A stretch of 6,280 nt of DNA from the NCBI GenBank assembly GCA_034435675.1, contig DAOTWP010000320.1, forward strand, positions 1 to 6,280, read 5' to 3'. Under the pieces are notes generated by a model. That model had not been told where the DNA came from. It ran no database searches and saw only the letters and a list, made by a program, of their open reading frames with translations. The position numbers and the translations under genes are program-made. Source of the stretch: DAOTWP01 sp034435675 (GTDB taxonomy: Bacteria; Chloroflexota; Anaerolineae; Aggregatilineales; Phototrophicaceae). Positions 1 to 5,585 of this stretch are shown piece after piece (the first letter of the stretch is position 1; every line of letters starts with the position of its first letter).

Positions 1-749
1 AAGAGCACATGCACCGCGCGCAGCCGGGCGATCAGTTCCGGCGCAGCGATTATCCAGCCGATGCGCAGCGCGCCCAGCCCGTAGACCTTCGACAGACTGC
101 TGATGCTGATGCAACGCTCGTCCTGCCGGGCGGCGGGCACACGGGCGATAAAGTCGTGATAGATTTCATCAACGACAATGTGTGCCCCAGCAGACTGTGC
201 CAGTTGGCGCAGCGCGTCGAATGTGGCGTCCGGCAGCAGAAAGCCGCTGGGATTATGCGGGTTGGTCAGCACAATCAGTCGTGTTGCGGGCGTCATCAGC
301 GCTGCCGCTTCCGCCAGGTCAACAGCGTAGTCGGGCGCGCGCCGGGGCAGCAGCGTGATCCGGGCACCGCGCGCTTGCAGCACTTTCAGATGCGGCTGGT
401 AGTAAGGCTGTTCCAGCAGCACATGGTCGCCGGGTTGCAGCAGCGCCTGCGCGACCAGAATGTACGCCATCGAAGCCCCGCTGGTCAGCAGCACGCGCGG
501 CGCAGTGTCATCATGGGGAAGGTTGTATTCCCGGTAGATAGCCGCCAGCAGCGCGGCATTGCCCCACGCGCCGCCCTGCTTCAGGTAGGTGCTGCCGGCG
601 GTCAGTGCCCGCTGCATGTCGCTGAACAGCATCTCAGACGGCTCGGCAATTGAACTGCTAAACAGGTCGTAAAGCGGGGTCACCGTGCGCATCTGATCGC
701 CTGCGCCGCGTGCCCAGTCCAGATAATCATCCGTGATCGGAAGCTGCAT
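1..749 (-). CDS. PLP-dependent class I/II aminotransferase, N-terminal 249 residues (3' end outside window)
   Basis: Pyridoxal-phosphate enzyme of fold type I (aspartate aminotransferase superfamily, COG0436-like), expected to move an amino group between an amino acid and a 2-oxo acid in the cytoplasm; the substrate cannot be told from this fragment. Visible signatures in order: TSGASMA at about 89-95, where the cofactor phosphate is usually bound; NPHNPSG at 163-169; DEIY at 194-197, whose Asp contacts the pyridine nitrogen; and SLSKVYGLGALRIGW at about 218-232, with K221 the likely Schiff-base lysine. The reading frame is intact to the window edge, and 249 residues is roughly two thirds of a typical member. 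The ATG at 749 is fixed by an in-frame TGA three codons upstream (756-758), and an AGGA ribosome site lies about 10 bases before it. It lies 289 bases downstream of the FKBP gene on the same strand. No strong promoter was found just upstream. Family assignment is firm; specificity is unknown. Confidence 0.95.
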   Translation of the reverse strand, partial: MQLPITDDYLDWARGAGDQMRTVTPLYDLFSSSIAEPSEMLFSDMQRALTAGSTYLKQGGAWGNAALLAAIYREYNLPHDDTAPRVLLTSGASMAYILVAQALLQPGDHVLLEQPYYQPHLKVLQARGARITLLPRRAPDYAVDLAEAAALMTPATRLIVLTNPHNPSGFLLPDATFDALRQLAQSAGAHIVVDEIYHDFIARVPAARQDERCISISSLSKVYGLGALRIGWIIAAPELIARLRAVHVL

Positions 750-1038
750 CTGTGGTCATTCCTGTGGGTGGTTTAGCTGTGCCAACTGGACAAAGCAGCA
801 GCGCGCCGCTGCATGCGCTGTATATGCCGCGTGTGCTGAGGATAGCAGGCAGGCGGCGCTGCGGATGAGCACGGAAACTGTGCGTAAACCTGTCTTACTG
901 AACAAGGGGATTATGCTGTTCTTTAAGAAAGCAATTGGCTGCCGGCAGGGCTGAAGCATGCCTCAACCCTACGCAAAACGAGATCCGATTACCTTTTTAA
1001 CCTGCATAATTCCCTTGTCCGTGTTTACGCCTGGCGGC
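750..1038. other. Intergenic region between FKBP and aminotransferase genes (289 bases)
   Basis: No convincing gene. A 67-codon minus-strand reading frame (756-959) crosses most of it and ends at the TGA just before the aminotransferase start. It has a GAGG only one base from its ATG, no recognisable domain, and a composition rich in Ala, Cys and Ser, so I do not call it. A weak extended -10 for the minus strand (TGCTATCCT; hexamer at 839-844) could serve the aminotransferase, but no -35 goes with it. A 10-base palindrome, CTGCCGGCAG, sits at 939-948; such palindromes are expected by chance in this base composition. I see no clear terminator after the FKBP stop, so read-through from FKBP into the aminotransferase is possible. 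Confidence 0.5.
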
Positions 1039-1557
1039 TTATTCTTCCTCGTCGTGGGCATGCCCTTCAAAGAACTCGTCCAGTCCTTCGGGATACCCCT
1101 GTTCCATTTCGTCACCGTTGGCGGGGCGCAGCGCCATCACTTCGACATTAAAGGTCACGACTTTGCCCGCGAGTTCGGGGTTAAAGTCCAGTACGGCGGT
1201 CTCTTTGGTGATTTCCTTGACGACCGCCTCGATCAGATAACCATCTTCGTCTTCCAGTTCGATAATCATGCCGGGCTGCAAGATGTCCGCATCGGGAATA
1301 TCTTCCAGCAGGAAGGTTTCGACAGCCTCGTCGTCGTAATCGCCATAAGCCTCGTCCGGTTGCAGAGTCACTGTCAGGCGATCCCCCACGCCCTTGCCTT
1401 CCAGCGCTTTTTCCAGTCCGGGCACGATATTCTCTGCACCGTGCAGATATTCAAGCGGTTCGCCCGGCTGTGAACGCTCCATTTCGGTTCCGTCCACGGT
1501 CAGCACGTAGTTGATTTTGGCGACCACCCCGTTAGCGATTTTATCCACAGTTGCCAT
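1039..1557 (-). CDS. SlyD-like FKBP-type peptidyl-prolyl cis-trans isomerase
   Basis: A 172-residue cytoplasmic prolyl isomerase and probable folding helper of the SlyD/FkpB branch. The FKBP half begins near residue 8; EPLEYLHGAENIVPGLEKAL at about 34-52 matches the SlyD core, with YLHG at 38-41 and the IVPGLE turn. AYGDYDD at about 70-76 leads into the insert-in-flap chaperone domain (about 75-122). The chain then returns to the FKBP fold with DFNPELAGKVVTFNVEVMAL at about 124-143. In most SlyD proteins this segment reads D-x-N-H-x-L-A-G; here the His is Pro127. The tail is acidic and ends GHAHDEEE, without the long His/Cys nickel-binding tail of E. coli SlyD, so a metal-storage role is unlikely. 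I chose ATG 1557 over the upstream GTG at 1578 because AAGGAAA lies at good spacing before the ATG, inside the longer version's coding sequence. It has its own promoter (1620-1648) and is divergent from the transporter gene. Confidence 0.93.
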   Translation of the reverse strand: MATVDKIANGVVAKINYVLTVDGTEMERSQPGEPLEYLHGAENIVPGLEKALEGKGVGDRLTVTLQPDEAYGDYDDEAVETFLLEDIPDADILQPGMIIELEDEDGYLIEAVVKEITKETAVLDFNPELAGKVVTFNVEVMALRPANGDEMEQGYPEGLDEFFEGHAHDEEE

Positions 1558-1619
1558 GTGTGTTGTTTCCTTACGCACAAATCAAAAAGACCACCGAATA
1601 CCGGGTCCTTGTGCTGCGT

Positions 1620-1648
1620 ATTATAACCGCGTTGATTCCGGCTGAGAA
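1620..1648 (-). promoter_or_regulatory. Sigma70-type promoter of the FKBP gene
   Basis: On the minus strand a perfect TATAAT (1620-1625) is preceded, after exactly 17 bases, by TTCTCA (1643-1648), which matches the TTGACA -35 consensus at four of six positions. The predicted start lies near 1613, giving a leader of about 55 bases before ATG 1557. The ten-base string CGGTTATAAT recurs exactly at the serine hydrolase promoter. Confidence 0.75.
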
Positions 1649-1688
1649 CCGCCAATTGCGGGCGGGGGGCGCATCCGGCGGCGTTTGC

Positions 1689-1717
1689 TTGTTGCGCGGC
1701 TAGCGCCGTGCTACTGT
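1689..1717 (+). promoter_or_regulatory. Possible promoter for the YdcZ-family transporter
   Basis: TTGTTG (1689-1694), a 17-base spacer and TACTGT (1712-1717), the latter preceded by TG one base upstream as in an extended -10. The match is moderate, and it would leave a leader of about 150 bases. A second candidate, TACACC at 1836-1841 with no clear -35, would give a short leader. I cannot decide between them. Confidence 0.3.
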
Positions 1718-1804
1718 AGTATGAGCAGCCGTGATAACAAGACCGCTGCACCCGGAAGCGCTGACCATGCACCGGAACAATACGGGATGAAAAACACGTT
1801 TCCG

Positions 1805-1830
1805 GCAGGGGGCACACACAATTCCCCCGC
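1805..1830 (+). promoter_or_regulatory. G/C-rich hairpin in the leader of the transporter gene
   Basis: GC-A-GGGGG (1805-1812) can pair with CCCCCGC (1824-1830), seven pairs with one bulged A and an 11-base loop. It ends 31 bases before the GAGG ribosome site (1862-1865). There is no T run after it, so it looks more like a leader structure than an intrinsic terminator. Function unknown. Confidence 0.35.
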
Positions 1831-1872
1831 TGTGTTACACCTGTTCGTGACCACCCAGAGTGAGGCAGAACT

Positions 1873-2313
1873 ATGTTTGCAGCAGTGATGACCCTGATGA
1901 TTGGACTGGTGGGCGGGATTGCGGTGGGGCTGCAGGGACCGCTTGCGGGCGCGATGAGTGCGCGCATCGGCGGCGCGGCAGGCAGCCTGATTGTGCATCT
2001 CAGCGGCGCTGTGTTTTCCGCGCTGCTGCTGGCGGCACGCGGCGGCGAAAAAATCAGCCTGTGGCGCAGCCTGCCCTGGTATATGCTCGCCTGCGGCATC
2101 TTTGGGCTGGTGCTGTATCTCAGCCTCAACCACACCCTGCCGCGGCTGGGCGCGGGCGTGGCGCTCACGCTGATCATCCTCGGTCAGTTGGGCATGGGCT
2201 TGCTGGTTGACCAGTTCGGCTGGTTCGGCGTGGCGCAGCGTTCGCTCGATCTGCCGCGCCTCATCGGGGTGCTGCTGCTGCTCGCTGGCGGCTATCTGAT
2301 CGCGCGGGGCTGA
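1873..2313 (+). CDS. YdcZ/DUF606-family half-size membrane transporter (DMT superfamily)
   Basis: A 146-residue inner-membrane protein resembling the DMT_YdcZ family (PF04657), small transporters whose substrates are mostly unknown. About five hydrophobic helices can be seen, near residues 2-20, 37-55, 66-86, 92-112 and 127-144. Family-like signatures are GLQGPL at 19-24 in helix 1, GQLGMGLLVDQFGWFG at about 104-119, and a final helix IGVLLLLAGGYLI. Family members occur as single units of this size, as adjacent pairs, or as fusions of about 300 residues. Only one unit is present here, so it presumably works as a dimer or with a partner elsewhere (inference). ATG 1873 is chosen because GAGG (1862-1865) sits seven bases upstream. 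The gene stands alone between the divergent FKBP gene and a separately promoted serine hydrolase. Family is fairly sure; the transported compound cannot be named. Confidence 0.88.
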   Translation: MFAAVMTLMIGLVGGIAVGLQGPLAGAMSARIGGAAGSLIVHLSGAVFSALLLAARGGEKISLWRSLPWYMLACGIFGLVLYLSLNHTLPRLGAGVALTLIILGQLGMGLLVDQFGWFGVAQRSLDLPRLIGVLLLLAGGYLIARG

Positions 2314-2317
2314 ACAG

Positions 2318-2352
2318 CAGTACACGCGCTGCCGAACGCGCGCTGTACCCTG
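2318..2352 (+). terminator. Imperfect hairpin after the transporter gene (weak terminator or operator)
   Basis: GTACACGCGC (2320-2329) pairs with GCGCGCTGTAC (2338-2348), ten pairs with one bulged C and an 8-base loop. Outer CAG/CTG (2318-2320, 2350-2352) may extend it. It begins just after the transporter stop, but no T run follows, so an intrinsic terminator is only weakly supported. Its right arm lies about 21 bases before the TATAAT at 2373, where a -35 would be, so it could equally be a protein-binding site for the next gene. Confidence 0.35.
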
Positions 2353-2372
2353 TGCGCTGCGCCTATCCCGGT

Positions 2373-2378
2373 TATAAT
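2373..2378 (+). promoter_or_regulatory. -10 box (TATAAT) of the serine hydrolase gene
   Basis: A perfect TATAAT lies 29 bases before the GTG start. The -35 region at 17 bases (2350-2355, CTGTGC) is poor. The flanks share CGGTTATAAT with the FKBP promoter, which supports a real element. The predicted transcript start is near 2385. Confidence 0.6.
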
Positions 2379-2407
2379 GGCGGTTGATTGTCCATTGAGC
2401 CTGCCGT

Positions 2408-3898
2408 GTGAACACCGCCATGCGCGCATGTTTTCGTATGTTCCTGTTGGGGCTGGCGCTGCTGCTGACCGCCGCCCGCGTTTCCGCCCAGCCTGCCGAT
2501 CCCGACCTCGCCGCCCTTGCGCCCTGCGCTTTTGCCAGCCGCGCCGGGGACGACATCGCCAATCTTGATGTGGGCGCAGTGGTGCTCAACCTGCGCACAG
2601 GTACGGGCTGCGCCGATGATCTGGACACGACCTTTCATGTCGCCAGCGTGCCCAAGCTGTTTGTCGCCGCCACGTTCCTCGAAAAAGTCGCCCGTGGTGA
2701 ACTCAGCTTTGAGACGACGGTCATCTTCAGCGAAGACTACTACATGGGCGGCAGCACTGCCTGCATGACCGAAGCCATGATCGGCACCAGCGTGACCTAC
2801 GGCTACCTGAGCGACATCATGATTTCGTGCAGCGACAACAGCGCTACCTGGATGCTGATGGACATCATCGGCTGGCAGAGCGTGCAGGCATATATCACGC
2901 GGCTGGGCATTCCCGGCATTGGTCCAGTGATTCCCTACAGCGAGGTTGACCGGCTGAAGCTGATCTATCTGGATGAGCGCTGGGCGAACGTGCCGCGCGG
3001 GCTGGCAGCGCAGTTTTACCGCGAACGGCGTACACGCGGGCTGGTGCCGCAGTATTTCCGCAGCGCACCCAACTACACCCGTGAACAGCGCATCGCCGCT
3101 AACAATTACTATTTCGAGACCTACTTCTACAACACCATCACCCCACGCGCCATGATCGCCTTTCTGCTCAAGCTGCGCGCCGATGTGCAGCAGGTCGGCA
3201 CGGTGGAGGCGCAGACCGCCTGGTGGCTGTTCAACACCATGCTGCTGACTCAGCGCCAGTTCAGCACGCAGGCGCTGCCCGGCACGGTGTTTGTGGGGGC
3301 GAAAAACGGCTTTGATTTTGGGCTGCGCGCCGAGGTGAATGTGCTGTTCCCGGTGCTGTGGACACTCGACCCGGAAGCGTTCGTCGTCGTGTTCACACAG
3401 CAGCGCGACCTGACCGGCGCGGATTTTGAAGCTGCCGGACCCACCGGCAGACGCCTGAGCGATTATCTGCGGACGCTCTCGGCAGACATCAGCACGATGC
3501 TTTACCCGCAGGACTTCCCGCCGACAATTGTACGCAGTTCCGTGCTGACGCGCGTGGTGTTCAATTACGAGTCGTGGATCGAAAACTGCGTGGATGACAG
3601 TGTGACGATCAATGACATCGAGGCGTGCTGGTTGAATCTGGCACCTAACCGGGTGCGCGTGGGCGAACAGTTGGGCATGGGCTTGATTCTGCGCGGCATG
3701 GCGCAGCAGACACAGCGGCTGACCTTTCTCTATACCGCCCCGGACGGCAGGCGCTTCTCCTACCAGTACACCATTGCCGAACGCGACGATACCTACATGT
3801 TCTGGTTCCATGTGCCCGATGCGGATGGTGTATGGCAGGTAGACATCTACCTGAATTTGCAGCGCGTGCATTCCAGTTCGGTGCTGGTCGAGGGCTAA
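2408..3898 (+). CDS. Exported class A beta-lactamase-like serine hydrolase with a C-terminal beta domain
   Basis: A 496-residue secreted protein. Residues 1-27 form a signal peptide (hydrophobic stretch about 11-23, likely cut after VSA at 25-27). The penicillin-recognising serine hydrolase fold follows, with S80-V-P-K83 (nucleophile and base), S142-D-N144, and K299-N-G301 where class A beta-lactamases have K-T-G. The SDN-to-KNG distance is 156 residues, about 50 more than in class A enzymes, so there is an insertion rich in Tyr and Arg around 186-250. E179 is at the right distance from SDN to stand in for the omega-loop Glu166, but the surrounding motif is not conserved. Residues about 370-496 look like an extra beta-rich domain. 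Six Cys in the mature chain (40, 68, 119, 141, 394, 407) could form disulfides. Activity may be esterase, peptidase or weak lactamase; resistance should not be assumed. Start: GTG 2408 has a weak GAG eight bases upstream; ATG 2420 and ATG 2438 are alternatives that keep the hydrophobic core. Confidence 0.87.
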   Translation: MNTAMRACFRMFLLGLALLLTAARVSAQPADPDLAALAPCAFASRAGDDIANLDVGAVVLNLRTGTGCADDLDTTFHVASVPKLFVAATFLEKVARGELSFETTVIFSEDYYMGGSTACMTEAMIGTSVTYGYLSDIMISCSDNSATWMLMDIIGWQSVQAYITRLGIPGIGPVIPYSEVDRLKLIYLDERWANVPRGLAAQFYRERRTRGLVPQYFRSAPNYTREQRIAANNYYFETYFYNTITPRAMIAFLLKLRADVQQVGTVEAQTAWWLFNTMLLTQRQFSTQALPGTVFVGAKNGFDFGLRAEVNVLFPVLWTLDPEAFVVVFTQQRDLTGADFEAAGPTGRRLSDYLRTLSADISTMLYPQDFPPTIVRSSVLTRVVFNYESWIENCVDDSVTINDIEACWLNLAPNRVRVGEQLGMGLILRGMAQQTQRLTFLYTAPDGRRFSYQYTIAERDDTYMFWFHVPDADGVWQVDIYLNLQRVHSSSVLVEG

Positions 3899-3906
3899 CG
3901 CACCCG

Positions 3907-3931
3907 GCGTTTCCACCCAAAGACGGAACGC
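3907..3931 (+). terminator. Weak hairpin after the serine hydrolase gene
   Basis: GCGTTTCC (3907-3914) pairs with GGAACGC (3925-3931) through seven pairs with one bulged T and a 10-base loop, followed by GATTTCC. The T run is short, so termination would be weak. It is the only hairpin seen in the 119-base gap. Confidence 0.25.
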
Positions 3932-3974
3932 GATTTCCGCCGCCAGCAGGTCACAACCCGCGCGGCACAGCGGC

Positions 3975-3980
3975 TACACT
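3975..3980 (+). promoter_or_regulatory. -10 box (TACACT) of the HEIAH membrane protein gene
   Basis: GCTACACT at 3973-3980 places a TACACT hexamer 37 bases before ATG 4018. No good -35 lies 16-18 bases upstream. The same octamer GCTACACT precedes the SH3b/LysM gene at 4745-4752, and GCTACAAT precedes the carboxylase gene, which argues for a shared -10 form. Confidence 0.5.
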
Positions 3981-4017
3981 GGGGGCATTGTCAACGAACC
4001 CAGCACAGGAGCTGCCC

Positions 4018-4629
4018 ATGCCACGCTCACAGACTGCCCGCCGAATGCTGTTCGCCATCAGCGCCGTTCCGCTGGCGCTGTTCGCCTTCTTCATCTTCCT
4101 GAACCTGCACGAAATCGCGCATACTGCCGCCGCGCGGCTGCTGGGCGACCCCAACGCGCATTATGTGCTCTACGAAAGCTATCCCGGCGGGGGCTATGCG
4201 CTGGGGCGCAACAATTACGACGACTCGCTGCTGACGCCGCTTGCCGTCGTCATCGTCAGCCTGAGCGCACCGCTGTTCACGCGCATGGTGGCGGAGGGCA
4301 TTCACCTGCTCAAGCAGCGTGGAATGCGCCAGCAGCCGCGTGTCTTCTGGTGGGCGCTGTACTTCATCTTCCGCTTTGATTTCTCGTTCTACGTGCTGCG
4401 CAACTTCATCGGGGATGTGTTCTACAACCAGCCGCCGGAAGGGCAGGACATCGCGCAGCCGATCCACATTCTCGCCAACGGCAGCGACACCGTGCGACTG
4501 CTGCTGTGGGCGTTGTTCATCGCCATCACCGCCGCGGACCTGTGGCTCAGCCGCCGCCGCATTGCGCGCTTCTACCGGGGCAACCAGGCGGCAGTGACCC
4601 AGCAAACGCCCGTGCTGCAAGCGGCGTAA
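4018..4629 (+). CDS. Four-helix membrane protein with HEIAH motif, putative zinc metalloprotease
   Basis: I do not recognise a named family. The 203-residue protein has a basic N-terminus and about four membrane helices (about 10-30, 71-88, 109-131, 159-177), ending in a basic stretch SRRRIARFYRGN, so both ends are probably cytoplasmic. HEIAH at 31-35 sits at the end of the first helix. HExxH is the zinc and catalytic motif of many metalloproteases, and its place in a membrane helix recalls site-2 proteases (M50). An M50-like third ligand motif (N-P-D-G or L-D-G) is not obvious; D133 in NFIGDVF, E141 and D144 are candidates. Between helices 1 and 2 is a polar loop rich in Tyr, Gly and Asn. 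A 265-codon version from 3832 would overlap the hydrolase gene; ATG 4018 has AGGAG (4007-4011) six bases upstream and a -10 box in between, so the shorter form is right. Protease activity is a hypothesis; it might instead be a non-enzymatic membrane protein. Confidence 0.75.
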   Translation: MPRSQTARRMLFAISAVPLALFAFFIFLNLHEIAHTAAARLLGDPNAHYVLYESYPGGGYALGRNNYDDSLLTPLAVVIVSLSAPLFTRMVAEGIHLLKQRGMRQQPRVFWWALYFIFRFDFSFYVLRNFIGDVFYNQPPEGQDIAQPIHILANGSDTVRLLLWALFIAITAADLWLSRRRIARFYRGNQAAVTQQTPVLQAA

Positions 4630-4644
4630 CGGCAGACTGTGAGC

Positions 4645-4662
4645 GGCGCTGCTGGCAGCGTC
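4645..4662 (+). terminator. Short hairpin after the HEIAH gene
   Basis: GGCGCTG (4645-4651) pairs with CAGCGTC (4656-4662), seven pairs including one G-T, around a CTGG loop. It is followed by CAGGCTTTGC, a poor T run. Possible weak terminator 15 bases after the stop. Confidence 0.3.
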
Positions 4663-4686
4663 CAGGCTTTGCACACGCGGTAATCA

Positions 4687-4739
4687 TGCGCAGGGTTCCC
4701 CGCCGTATTACTGCGCGTAGGGCAAGCGGCGGGTGCGCA
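4687..4739. repeat. Interrupted inverted repeat upstream of the SH3b/LysM promoter
   Basis: Outer arms TGCGCA (4687-4692) and TGCGCA (4734-4739) and inner arms CCCGCCG (4699-4705) and CGGCGGG (4727-4733) pair in register on the right side, with a six-base bulge on the left and a 21-base centre. The right arm ends seven bases before the TACACT -10 box, over the place where a -35 would be. It could be an operator or a transcript-end structure of the upstream gene. Confidence 0.4.
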
Positions 4740-4746
4740 AATATGC

Positions 4747-4752
4747 TACACT
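4747..4752 (+). promoter_or_regulatory. Extended -10 (TGCTACACT) of the SH3b/LysM gene
   Basis: TACACT preceded by TG one base upstream (TGC at 4744-4746) fits the extended -10 form, which can work without a good -35; none is seen at 16-18 bases. It lies 57 bases before ATG 4810. It argues against the upstream ATG at 4765, which would leave a leader of only about five bases. Confidence 0.55.
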
Positions 4753-4809
4753 CGGCAGTATCAGATGCAGGTTCAATTAAAGGTATTCCACAGGCTGAAA
4801 GGGAATCCC

Positions 4810-5547
4810 ATGCCGCTGCTCAAACGTCTTGTGCTGGCTGTGCTGCTGGCGGCGCTGCTGCTGCCCGGTCTGGTTGCTGCCCAGCAGGGCGCGCCGGTCG
4901 CCACCGTTAATACGGGCATGCTCAATGTGCGCTCTGGTCCGGGATTGCAGTACGGCGCGATTGCCACGCTGCCCTACGGCTTCGGCGTAACACTGGTCGC
5001 ACGCAACACGGAGATGAACTGGGTGCTGATTGCCCTCACTACCGGGCTGCGCGGTTGGGTCAATGTCAATTACCTCTACACCACTTACCGCATCAGCGAT
5101 TTGCCGATTGATACGACGACAGTGGTCACGGGCGTAACGCCCACCGGGACGATTCGCAATGCCGTCAACGTCAATGTGCGCACTGCGCCGGACCCCAACA
5201 GCACCAGCATCGCCGTGATTGACGCCAGCGTGACGTTCCAGTTGATCGGGCGCAATTACAATGCCACATGGGCGCAAATCCGTTTGCCGGACGGGCGCAC
5301 AGGCTGGATCAACGCGCAGTTCGTGGCGGGCACAGTGCCCGTGCGCGGCTTAGCGCCTGCCGATGGCTCGGTGGTCGGTCCACCGGTGGCAGCCCCCGGC
5401 GCGACAATTCATGTCGTTCAGCCGGGCGAAACACTGGGCAGCATCGCGCAGCGCTACGGGGTCAATGTCTATACGGTTGCCGCCGCCAACGGCATCAGCA
5501 ATATCAATGTGATCTACGCCGGGCAGCGACTGGTCATCCCGCGCTAA
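4810..5547 (+). CDS. Exported protein with two SH3b domains and a C-terminal LysM domain
   Basis: A 245-residue secreted or wall-associated protein, probably binding peptidoglycan. Residues 1-24 are a signal peptide (KR, then a Leu/Ala-rich core, likely cut after VAA at 22-24). SH3b domain 1 spans about 31-90, with the typical LNVRSGPGLQYGAIATLPYG (38-57) and RGWVNVNYL (81-89). SH3b domain 2 spans about 113-173, with VNVRTAPDPNSTSIAVI (121-137) and TGWINAQFV (164-172). A Pro/Ala/Gly linker (about 174-197) leads to one LysM, about 199-244, with HVVQPGETLGSIAQRYGV and a closing IYAGQRLVIP. No catalytic domain is present, so it is a binding or adaptor protein rather than a hydrolase by itself. 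LysM binds N-acetylglucosamine-containing glycans; the SH3b ligand is uncertain. ATG 4810 is preferred to ATG 4765 because it begins the signal peptide directly and has AAAGGGA (4798-4804) upstream. Such SH3b plus LysM architectures are common in Chloroflexota. Confidence 0.92.
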   Translation: MPLLKRLVLAVLLAALLLPGLVAAQQGAPVATVNTGMLNVRSGPGLQYGAIATLPYGFGVTLVARNTEMNWVLIALTTGLRGWVNVNYLYTTYRISDLPIDTTTVVTGVTPTGTIRNAVNVNVRTAPDPNSTSIAVIDASVTFQLIGRNYNATWAQIRLPDGRTGWINAQFVAGTVPVRGLAPADGSVVGPPVAAPGATIHVVQPGETLGSIAQRYGVNVYTVAAANGISNINVIYAGQRLVIPR

Positions 5548-5580
5548 GGACAACCACAGAAATCTCGCGGGATTGTTTTC
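5536..5580 (+). terminator. Probable rho-independent terminator of the SH3b/LysM gene
   Basis: ATCCCGCG (5536-5543) pairs perfectly with CGCGGGAT (5566-5573), eight pairs, and is followed by TGTTTTC (5574-5580). The stem overlaps the last codons, and the loop is long (22 bases), which weakens it. The hairpin at 5586-5608 directly after it may provide a second stop. Confidence 0.5.
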
Positions 5581-5585
5581 CGTAT

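Larger units (their letters stand above)
1558..1872. other. Divergent intergenic region, FKBP / YdcZ-family transporter (315 bases)
   Basis: Holds the FKBP promoter on the minus strand and probably the transporter promoter on the plus strand. Between 1720 and 1872 lie two direct copies of CCGGAA exactly 20 bases apart (1752-1757, 1772-1777) and one inverted copy, TTCCGG (1800-1805). A G5/C5 hairpin (1805-1830) follows, close to the transporter start. I see no tRNA, no recognisable riboswitch and no plausible protein; the reading frames crossing this region are compositional. Confidence 0.6.

Noticed and set aside
9..653. 214-codon plus-strand frame
   Set aside because: Lies opposite the aminotransferase, whose PLP-family motifs are unmistakable; composition is Arg/Gln-rich without any recognisable fold.
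939..948. 10-base palindrome CTGCCGGCAG
   Set aside because: Several such palindromes are expected by chance in a GC-rich window of this size, and it has no special position.
756..959. 67-codon minus-strand frame just before the aminotransferase, possible leader peptide
   Set aside because: Ribosome site is too close to the start, no attenuator-like hairpins or codon runs were seen, and the composition is not protein-like.
958..1473. 171-codon plus-strand frame
   Set aside because: Antisense shadow of the SlyD-like gene, which carries clear FKBP motifs and its own promoter and ribosome site.
1711..2628. 305-codon minus-strand frame, and a second one at 1500-2177
   Set aside because: Both run across gene borders and an intergenic region with promoters, show low-complexity Ala/Arg/Gln/Ser content, and oppose the well-supported transporter gene.
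2372..3916. 514-codon open frame on the minus strand opposite the serine hydrolase
   Set aside because: It mirrors the hydrolase gene, is rich in His, Gln, Arg and Ala with no domain, and comes from the codon bias of the real GC-rich gene, which has a signal peptide and active-site motifs.
3832..4017. N-terminal extension of the HEIAH protein
   Set aside because: Would overlap the hydrolase gene and span a -10 box; AGGAG six bases before ATG 4018 gives the better start.
4027..4674. 215-codon minus-strand frame
   Set aside because: Antisense of the HEIAH gene, Gln/Arg/Glu-rich, no domain and no ribosome site evident.
4765..4809. N-terminal extension of the SH3b/LysM protein
   Set aside because: Would place 15 polar residues before the signal peptide and leave almost no leader after the -10 box; ATG 4810 has a purine-rich ribosome site.
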